Assembly (NCBI GenBank): GCA_020650975.1
Contig: JAIPMN010002598.1
Location: 1 to 42,251, forward strand
From: Apostichopus californicus
Lineage: Eukaryota > Echinodermata > Holothuroidea > Aspidochirotida > Stichopodidae
Direction: 5' to 3'
DNA length: 42,251 nt
In this document: positions 22,259 to 31,110 of the stretch, piece after piece
Position numbering within the stretch: the stretch's first letter is position 1
How the letters are laid out: every line of letters starts with the position of its first letter
Notes under the pieces: model-generated
What the model saw: only the letters and a program-made list of their open reading frames with translations
Told to the model about the DNA's origin: nothing
Databases searched by the model: none
Position numbers and translations under genes: made by a program

Positions 22259-25200
22259 ATGCCCAAGAATAAGGGTTCGTAAAGACATAATTTGTGTAAA
22301 ATCTCCTGGGGTTTATAGGTTATACTTATCATTATCAATGAATGTGTAAGGTTCAGTATGGGAGCTTTGGCCTACTGACTACTGTATGCTTACTAGCCTG
22401 TAATGTACAGTATTGGCATACGTAAGAAATACATGCCTAAGAATCAAAAGCCTAAGTTAGGCTTTCTAGCCTAGGCTACGTAAAAACGGTGACATGGGCT
22501 AATCTTACTTCTTAGTCATAGTCAACATAATCCTATATAAATCAACAATTTATTCGTACTGCAATTGGTATGGCTAGACTTAATCATCGATTGCGATAGT
22601 TGCCTAGATAAATACCAAGCACAAATGAACACAGAATAGGCCTAAGACTGCGTCATAATAGGCTAATGGAGGATAAAATTTCAATAAATCGGGGAGAAAA
22701 TATGCATATCCTATCCACCATACGAACAAAACAAAAAATTGTGATCAAAATGCCTATATGACACTTCAAATGGAACCTTCGGTGACCAGTTATTCAACAA
22801 ATAAAATAGTAATAATATAATATTGACTGGGTATACTCATAGCTCCCAACTCTTGAGAAGGCAAATGCTGGTCCATGCCACGAATCGCCGTCCTGGGGGA
22901 GGGGTATAAGGGGAGGCGGTCCCCCTCCCCTTTTGAATTTTTTTGGAATCCTGGTGATGCCTGCATGTAAAATGGTGGCACTAAGAAAGGCTTTTGTCAC
23001 CCAAAATTTTCTGAGAGATATGCATTTTTTTTTGTGTGTAACATCAATAAATTGAATAGTATACAAATAATGAATGGTTATGAGTGCAATAGTGCAAATA
23101 TTTCATGAGTTGAAAGATGGAATGTTCCATTCAACGAGGCGCAGCCTCGTTGAATGGAACAAATTACATCTTTCAACGTTTTATACAACACCTTCAAATT
23201 TGGATATAATTGGATGTAAAATGCACTCATGCAACAGATTGTTTTGAAGAGACAGGTTTCTCTGCTCTCTTACCATTGAAAAAAGTGCTATCAAAAAAGT
23301 ATAATGCATGGTTCTATTTCATAGCATGCAATAGAGCGGATTTTGCATGCAATCGACGAGCAATTGACCAATCAAATGGCCGGAATATAATTAGGTGTTG
23401 TATAATAGGTGATAATTCATTCTTTCCTGTGGCTTGAAAATGTTCGCTGCTCGCCCCAATGAAAAGAAATATAGGCTAATTTGAGGTTCAAATGATGCTG
23501 TAAAGGAGGTTTTATATTCTATGATGCTAAATGCTAAAGAAATGATGGTTGCTAAGTCAAAATTTGATGCAATTTTTTTTATGTATACTTGACAATTACA
23601 ATGCGGGTTTTTCGGACACTTTCGCGGGTCAGCGGGTTTGGGTGTTAGAATGCGGATCAAACCCGCGAAATGCGGGTCAGTTGGGAGCTCTGCACATACT
23701 GTAGCCAAAGCTGAAACATGTAGGGTTCAGTTAGACAGGAATTGGATCAATAGTTCAACAAGTCAACATTTTTTGTTGTCTTACTATTTCTACACCATAG
23801 AAACCTTAGACGAAACTTCCCTTTATCATTATTTTTTGCAAACAGCTTTGTTGTATTTGTCATACTTGTCATATTTGTCATACAAAATGTACAAAAGTGG
23901 TGCCAGTTTTAATGAAGATACATTAACAGAAATTGCTCTGTTTGTACATTGACACTGTCATTGTGTAACTGTATGGAGATGGGCAAGGAAATTAGAAACA
24001 AACAATCCTTAGCCCTAAATATATATATGATGTTTAAGTTGATTCCTGTCAAGGAATTTAATTCGATGGTAGTAGAATGTCAATAAAATTCAAACTTTCT
24101 ACTTTTCTTTCATTCTGTTGTATTCAGGAAAGGGAGGAAAAAACAGGAGAAGGGGAAAGAACGAGAATGAGTCTGAAAAGAGAGAATTAGTTTTCAAAGA
24201 TGATGGACAAGGTAAATTGAATTTCTTTTCCTATTTTTTGAATACATTTATTCCCCCTTCCCTTTCATAATCTTCATAAAGCAGCACTAAGCCACTTCTA
24301 AGAAGACATGCAGTTAATGTATGTCAGAGTGGTTTGAGAATTTTTACAGTATCAATCTGAAAATTATGATCATTGTTGGACTACTTTGCATTAGCATTAT
24401 GGGTATTAAGTTTTCATTCCCTAAAGACTACAAATTATTTAGTCAGTATTGTCATGTTGCCATGGAAATCATTGAATGTTGTATAATGTCTTGAAAAGAA
24501 AAACAAGAGGTACATCTCCTCATCAAGTCCCCTCATTTCAGTATAAAGAGTATTTTTACAGGGCTACTTCTAAGCACTCAGTGCAACTTTCTTCCCGCTG
24601 AAATGACTTAGGACCACATGACTTAGAACTATATACAGATGGCAAAATGTTTTTTGGGGTTTTTATATTCAGCTTGGCTCATTGTTTGATTATTTTATTT
24701 TACATGGTTTTTGTATTCAGAAGTGGTTCAATCTGGGGGGAGGGGGGGAGGGTTAGACAATGAGGGGCATGGTGACATATGACTTTTATGTTAGGTAGTT
24801 ACCACAAAATTAATTCAAAATTTCTGTAACACATAATATTCTAGTACTAATTGGAATGTTTTTCAACAAAACAGCCCTTTTCAAGTGCAACTAGTTAAAA
24901 ATTTGTCGACAACAGGGCACTGTTTAGTAACAATTTTCTTTAATTTTTACACAAGAGGGGGATTTTTATAGTTGACATAAGTGCACCTTATAATGTCCAA
25001 TAACCAAAAGTATGCACTTTTGATCCTGTTCACAAATTTGGCTGGGATGTGCCCCCTCCCCCAATACTCCCCCCCCCCCTCCTTCCCTGGCTTTCCCGCA
25101 TCTGCTTACTTTTACTTCATATGTAACAATTTCTGGAAACCATATCCTTCATTCTGAAATACAGAATACGCCCAGGTTCTGAAGATGTTGGGAAATGGTA

Positions 25201-26872
25201 GATTGGAAGCCCAGTGCTTCGACGGGGTCAAGAGATTGTGCCATATTCGAGGAAAACTGAGAAAGAAGGTAAGTAAGCAACGTAAATATCTCTCTGTACA
25301 GTTCCTGGTATGTGTTCAAGAAAAACGTGTGATAAAGGCAAGAAAATGATAAGATATTTAAATGTCATGACCAGAGGATATTTCGAAGGCATTTTTGTCT
25401 GTTTGTGATGTCATAGTCAATGCAAGAAGTCATTAAGCATTCACGTAATTCATCTCAGATGCTGGAACTACTTAGCTTAATATATTTTCAAAGGATAATC
25501 TAATGACATTTGTTACTGTTTCTTTTACTTTAATAAGTTAGACTATGCAAAAAGTAGTATCCCTCAAATTGTACATTTACAATGAATCCTATTCTGCTTA
25601 TGAGTGTACTGTTTAGTGATTGTGTGTTGAGAGCATTCCAACAGATTGCAACTCTCCAGAAGCTGCAAGTAAAAGTGACATCTTTTGTAAATTGATATCG
25701 ATTTTTCATCTTTCTTTGGTGATTTATTTTGAACGGCTTTAGGTTTGGATCAACACATCGGACATCATTCTCGTGGGTCTTCGGGATTACCAGGACACCA
25801 AGGCGGACGTGATTCTGAAATACAACGCAGACGAGGCCCGCAATCTCAAGGGTTACGGGGAACTGCCCAACTCCTGTAAGATCAATGAAACCACCATGTA
25901 CGGAGAGAATGAAGAAGAGGATGACATCACCTTTGACCTTGACTACGACGATGATCAAGGAGACGATGATATTGAAGGCGTAAGTTAATCAATTTCAGAC
26001 AACTTCAGGGAATAATTTGATATTCAAATTTTGTGCAGCAGTTTTGGAGATTCTGAATTTAGTCCCCTATAAAATACTATGGTTCCTGTGTACAAAAACT
26101 GCTATACGTCTTTGCACTCATATAACGACCTGACCACTTTGCATAGTAACCTGACCATTTTGCATAGTAACCTGACCATTTTGCATAGCAACCTGACCAT
26201 TTTGCATAGCAACCTGACCATTTTGCATAGCAACCGGACCATTTTGCATAGCAACCGGACCATTTTGCATAGCAACCTGACCATTTTGCATAGCAACCGG
26301 ACCATTTTGCATAGCAACCTGACCATTTTGCGTAGCATTTTACGATGCCATATACTATAAAATATTCCCTGTGCTGATAGCTATCCATTGCTTGTATCTG
26401 TCAGAATGTAGAGCATATTTATCGATATCAAGTGACCAGGAGGAATGTAATGCGTGGACAACGTGGTGTTATATTTCAGTTTTTCAAGATTCTAGTTTCT
26501 TTTCCTTCTCTTCTGCAAACTTATGTCCTGAAAAAGCTTCATTATTATAATTCCAAGTTTTTGGTACACGATTTGCATATAAATTTTGGTAACAAAAAAA
26601 AATGATATTGAGATTGATATCTCATCATCGCTTAAATCATATCTTGATATCTTGGACTGTTACTTTCTGTTCTAGATTTAACAGAACGTTTAACTACTTT
26701 AAGAGCTATTCACAGGTTGAAGCAGAATAGATAAGTTGGTTGGATTGAGGGATTTCCAATTAGTAATGAATATCACATCCACGAACATAAATCAAGTTGG
26801 TATCAGGATTCACGTTAATCTTTGAAGTCTTTCATTTGATATGTTTTTTTCTTCCTTCTTTTGCAGATCTAG
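22259..26872 (+). CDS. EIF1AX: Translation initiation factor eIF1A, complete, 5 exons, 148 aa
   Basis: eIF1A binds the 40S A site with eIF1, promotes scanning and start-codon choice, and helps eIF5B join the subunits. Exons: 22259-22274 (MPKNK plus one base), 24128-24211, 25165-25268, 25743-25979, 26867-26872. Phases agree. The protein has the basic N-terminal tail ([17 protein letters not shown]), an S1-like OB fold (about residues 25-95, with [20 protein letters not shown] and [19 protein letters not shown]) and an acidic C-terminal tail ending DDDIEGI. Human eIF1A is 144 aa. The start matches the universal MPKNKGKGG. Exon 5 supplies only ATC-TAG. If intron 4 is retained, the frame continues GTA-AGT-TAA. 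Symbol by similarity to human EIF1AX. Confidence 0.97.
23109..23177. repeat. Long hairpin, perfect 18-bp core arms
   Basis: TGTTCCATTCAACGAGGC, a 3-base loop GCA, then its exact reverse complement. Outer arms GTTGAAAGATG (23109-23119) and CATCTTTCAAC (23167-23177) extend the hairpin over a small bulge. It lies at the left edge of the nested element. Confidence 0.9.
23180..23405. mobile_element. Small MITE-like element with 13-bp inverted ends
   Basis: TTATACAACACCT at about 23180-23192 is inverted as AGGTGTTGTATAA at about 23393-23405. With the hairpin just to its left it may be the end-structure of one element. The superfamily is not assigned. The open frame 23210-23437 crosses it and is not taken as a gene. 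Confidence 0.5.
26080..26375 (-). repeat. 21-bp tandem array in eIF1A intron 4, inside a dispersed repeat
   Basis: About ten units of CCATTTTGCATAGCAACCTGA run from about 26125 to 26336. Because 21 is a multiple of three, all frames stay open and give false repeat proteins on both strands. The minus-strand edges (GCATCGTAAAATGCTACGC on one side, GAGTGCAAAGACGTATAG on the other) match a single-unit copy at 40325-40400 and, more weakly, 37205-37260. The array therefore grew from one unit of a dispersed repeat. Confidence 0.9.
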
Positions 26873-27130
26873 CCTTCCTAGTTTACACAGAAGCTCCGTC
26901 ACATTTTGGGAATTACCGACATGTGCAATTTTGTATGGAAAATTGCTTTGTCATCAAGCGCTCTGTAACCATAACGAGGAGATTGTTTAAACGCTGCCTT
27001 TGATCTGCTGTGTGAAGAACTGGTGTTATCGAGCACATGTAATAGATGTTCTGCTTTTCCATTTAATCTTTCAGAGTAAATATGATATTTTTCTGGAAGA
27101 TCTATCGCTTAGCAGACCTGGTAACAGACA

Positions 27131-27136
27131 AATAAA
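27131..27136 (+). terminator. Candidate eIF1A poly(A) signal
   Basis: AATAAA about 260 bp after the stop codon, followed by ATGTGGTCC and a TGTTTTTCC stretch. Confidence 0.45.
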
Positions 27137-30100
27137 ATGTGGTCCAAACTTGGAAGTGTTTTTCCTTTTCTTAGACTGAGGATAATAAGGTTATTGTCCG
27201 AGCCTTTACGGATCAAGTATGTAAGAAAATGGAAAAGTATTTTCGAGTAAGAAGGGAAAAAAGAAAAAACAGAAGCAAGCTGGGAAACATTAGATAGGAT
27301 AAAATATTTCTTAAATTTTTTCTGACATTCATGATGAGCCAAGAAAAAGGAAACCTCATTAGCTAAAAGAAAAGAAAAGAAATAGAATGTTTTGAGCCTC
27401 CCAACTCTAAACAGTTGAGAAGGTTTGAAATTATTTCTATTTTACTAAGATTCTTGACAAAGGAACCAAGATAAAAACTACTTTTCATCCCTTTCTTTTT
27501 TTGTTAGGGGGGAGGGTATGAAGAGGGGGAGGGGTGAAAAGGGGGTCCAGCGTCATAATTCGTCCAGGGTCAGACCTGGCTCTCAATGCCAATACTGGGT
27601 ATCAAGTATATTAGCTGTTGAGAAAACCGGGGGGTTGTTTTTGCCCCCAACAGTTGGTCGTGCTTGCATGTTGTGGAAGGAAAATGTGTGATATTTTCAT
27701 TCTAAAAGAGGTCACTGTTGACTGTTATAAATATTTGTAGATTTATATAAAATCTATGACGTTTATTTTGGTGCAGAGTTGTTAGATGGATTTGTAAGGT
27801 TTTTGTTCATGAATTCAGTGTGTATTATACCATTTTTGCCCCTTCTTTTTTTTTTCATTTTCTTTTGGCTGTTATAAGAGTTAAAAGATAGTTACTAGTG
27901 AATAGGTTAAATTGTACATAAATCAAGGGTTTTTGTTTTATGTTAGTTAGATCTGCATATTGAGTTTTTAAAACAGTGCAATCCATGTATCTTGTTAAAA
28001 AGTATCCTGTCAGGATTGACTTCACAGATAAAACAATATCGTGTGAAGCAAACTATCACAATGAACAAAGTGAAATTTCATCACGAAAGAGTAAGTTTCT
28101 TTCAAACTCAATATGCAGTTTTTATAACGTTCCATTTGAAAGGTTGTACCTAAGTTTTCTTTGTTTTTCGTCATTTTGGTGTTACATCATTTTTCCCTCT
28201 CTGTAATAGATAGTACGAAACTCCAATGTGAAAGCGACACCTATTACTTTGGCCTCCAATACCTTTACGGTCATAAAAGTATGCTTAAGGCCATGTCTTC
28301 ATTTTGTTAAATGCAGAACCGGATTTACTTTTCGGTTCAGTATATGCCACTCCAGTTATTATGCAAACACATCCAAGCAGCATTGACAACATCAAAATCA
28401 TTGGAAATCATATTCAAATAAATTTTCAAAATAATATTCAAAAGCATATGTTGCTTAGGTTAATTTGTGATAGGACTGCCAAATGTTCAGGAAAATGATG
28501 TGTGAATGATGGAGGGATGTTTGTCAATGCTGCCCTCATCAAAGATGCTGACAGAAGACATGATGTTGCATTCAGTTACATAATTCAGTTACAGAAGGCA
28601 TTCAGTTACATAATTGAAGTTTGACCTTAACATGCAGACTCATGATGAGGATCGCAGTCCTGCCCAATGTTCTTCAAGAGACTAAATACATGGAACAAAT
28701 TAATCTAAGAATAAGTTTTGAAATTATGAATTTGTTGGTGAAAATAATTTGTTTTACGCAGAGTGTAAAGGAATGATAATTTAAGTGTTCCGTAGATTAA
28801 AATATGTAATTTACTTTTAGTTATTCCATTAACTGGTAATTTGTTACCCAGATCCAATCGGGAATTAGGTATGAAGGATTAGCTTTATCATTTCTCACAG
28901 ATTTCTCGTAGTTTCTTAAGTTCTTCACTTATGATTCCAATTACCTTCTAGGAGTATCACTATTTTTTCAAACAACAAAATTGAAGTGAAAACAAGAAAA
29001 TTACAAAGAAATTATACAGCTTTTGAATAAAAAAAATTTCATTTACAAAATGTATTGAGAAAAGTTTTCACTGTAAAGTAGGCTACAGGCAGTGCCGATA
29101 TTACAATAACAAAAAGTGTGATGTACTTGATCTCATTTACGAATAAAAAACAATAATCGTAAGTTGGTGTTATGAATCCTCTTTTTAAAGTCTTTATCAG
29201 CCTTTGTTAAAGAACATGTTAAGCCTTTATTTTAAAGCAACTGTTTGAGTTGATGTTATTAGTAACGTGTTGACAAGACCGTTCAGTTTCCTTTCAAATA
29301 ATGAGACAAAATTCAAATATTTTGAAAATTTTGAATGTCAAGATAATTGACATAGTATTAAAATGTCTGGCAGATAACAAACTCTTAACAAAGAAGAGCC
29401 ATTGTTTACTCAAATACTGCAGCAATGTTCATTTAATGAAAAGATCTCAGTGGGTATCTTTATTTGTGATATTTTGAGAAAAACTAGATACTGCTGGAAT
29501 GAAATTGAACAAAACAGTTGAAAACACACACCTTGCATAATATTAACAATGACAGCAGTTTAATGCTCCCATATATAACTGTTAGTTGCATTCTGAATAA
29601 GATCTCTTGCGCTTGACAAAGCTTACAGTCAAATCTAACATTTCCATATATTGCAATGATATCCTTTCATCATTGCCTTTCCTGTAAGGCACTGCTTGGA
29701 AGAAGAAAAACTGACACAATACGCTAATCCTTGTAAGGAAATACATGAGTTTAAAAGGGGGGGGGGGGCTGTCATTTCATCAATTTGAGGTAAAATCTGT
29801 TACTTTCCATGTTATTGCTCTTTGTATTTCCTAGGTAAATGTAAACAGTGTTGGCACTGATATAAATGTCAGCATTAGTCCATATTGGGGAGCTTCCAAA
29901 TGTTTAGCCAGAGCACTTGCAAATATCATCACTAAGACAGAAAACCATTAACGTTAAAAAGAGAAAACCATCGAAATTCAAGCACATGTGGCTCAGTGAT
30001 GTCATATTGAGATCAATGATGATACTTGGGTATGCTTTTTCTTTAACTATTACCATTATTGGAAAAGCATTGATAAGGAAGATCATTTGTATTAAAACAG

Positions 30101-30278
30101 GTCTTAAAACATATTTCTCATTCAAAATTAGGACTATGAAAGGAAGAAGGCTCCAATATGTTCATGATCCTGAGGAAAATTCTCGGCAACCATACATCTG
30201 AAATATGAACTAATATCACCCATGGCTATAAGGGCACAACTGGAATATCAGCATGTAGTTACCATGGATACCGGTGTC

Positions 30279-30284
30279 TTTATT
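30279..30284 (-). terminator. Candidate EED poly(A) signal
   Basis: AATAAA on the minus strand, about 830 bp past the EED stop. If used, the 118-bp array is part of the EED 3' UTR. No closer hexamer was noticed between the array and the stop. Confidence 0.35.
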
Positions 30285-30599
30285 TCATCTGTAATCCTAT
30301 TTGTTCATTTCAAAACAGTTAGCATGCACGAACATGGACCTTAATTCTCAGTCAATTACTTCTCTTTTCATTCTTTTAAATTTTCACGAGTTGTAGTTCG
30401 ATGGAAGAGAACTTGGTCTGTATATCCTCACCGTACAGGTTTCAGATGGTTTGTTTGGTTTGATAATATCGTCATCTAATATTGTAAAGGCAAAAACTTT
30501 TCAACAAGTTTTGTAGGTCTCAGCCCCAGAAAGAGAATTTTGAACAGACAGTGTTCATTAGTATACCTGCCACTCTCCAGGAACAACACTGTGAATGTG

Positions 30600-31080
30600 T
30601 TGTCCAATGTACCTCCACACATATTAAGTACACTTATTCACGTAATACTCCAAAACCTGGAGTAGCGTCCCTGTGTTGTCCGGACATATATGGACCAGAA
30701 GGAGTGCCTTATGTATGTTGTCCAACGTACCTCTACACATATTAAGTACACTTATTCACGTAATACTCCAAACCCTGGAGTAGCGTCCCTGTGTTGTCCG
30801 GACATACATGGACCAGAAGGAGTGCCTTATGTATGTTGTCCAACGTACCTCTACACATATTAAGTACACTTATTCACGTAGTACTCCAAACCCTGGAGTA
30901 GCGTCCCTGTGTTGTCCGGACATACATGGACCAGAAGGAGTGCCTTATGTATGTTGTCCAATGTACCCCCACACATATTAAGTACACTTATTCACGTAGT
31001 ACTCCAAACCCTGGAGTAGCGTCACTTCATTGTCCCGACAAACATGGACTTGAAGGAGTGCCTTGTGTTTGTTGTCCAGA
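30600..31080. repeat. 118-bp tandem array next to the EED stop codon, four units
   Basis: The marker ATATTAAGTACACTTATTCA recurs at 30621, 30739, 30857 and 30975, an exact 118-bp period. Each unit has TACTCCA-AACCC-TGGAGTA, a 7-bp-arm hairpin, and a TCCGGA palindrome (degraded in the last unit). The units are very alike, and the last one nearest EED is the most diverged. The array ends about 30 bp from the EED stop. Cysteine-rich frames over it are not genes, since 118 is not a multiple of three. Confidence 0.93.
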
Positions 31081-31110
31081 ATATTATACACAATACAGGA
31101 ACAAATGGAA

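Larger units (their letters stand above)
22838..23692. mobile_element. hAT-like non-autonomous element with nested insertion, eIF1A intron 1
   Basis: The left end CATAGCTCCCAACT (22838) is inverted at the right end AGTTGGGAGCTCTG (23679-23692), 13 of 14 matching. The 8-bp flanks GGTATACT and CACATACT agree at only 5 positions, so an old target duplication is possible but weak. The right part holds several AAACCCGC/GCGGGTTT inverted motifs. A separate palindromic element (23109-23405) sits inside. No transposase is visible. Confidence 0.5.
26873..31110. other. Convergent intergenic region between eIF1A (+) and EED (-)
   Basis: It holds the two 3' UTRs. AATAAA at 27131-27136 is a good eIF1A poly(A) candidate. 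A G-rich block at 27507-27545 (G runs of 3-6) could form a G-quadruplex on the plus strand. CCTCCCAACTCT at about 27398 recalls the end of the element at 22838 and may be a fragment. From 27600 to 30500 I see no gene: the frames 27976-28206, 28304-28498 and 29917-30201 have no recognisable motif. The 118-bp array occupies 30600-31080. Confidence 0.5.

Noticed and set aside
25530-25958. 142-residue minus-strand frame
   Set aside because: It is antisense to eIF1A exon 4 and its upstream intron; a shadow of the real gene.
26077-26388. Repeat proteins on both strands (CYAKWSG and TILHSNL repeats)
   Set aside because: The 21-bp unit is seven codons, so all frames stay open; the stretch lies inside eIF1A intron 4 and has no protein-like conservation pattern.
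27976-28206. 76-residue frame in the intergenic region
   Set aside because: No motif, no splice context and AT-rich composition; not supportable as a gene.
29917-30201. 94-residue frame with a hydrophobic stretch between eIF1A and EED
   Set aside because: Overlapped by an equally long antisense frame and lacking any family signature; more likely EED 3' flank.
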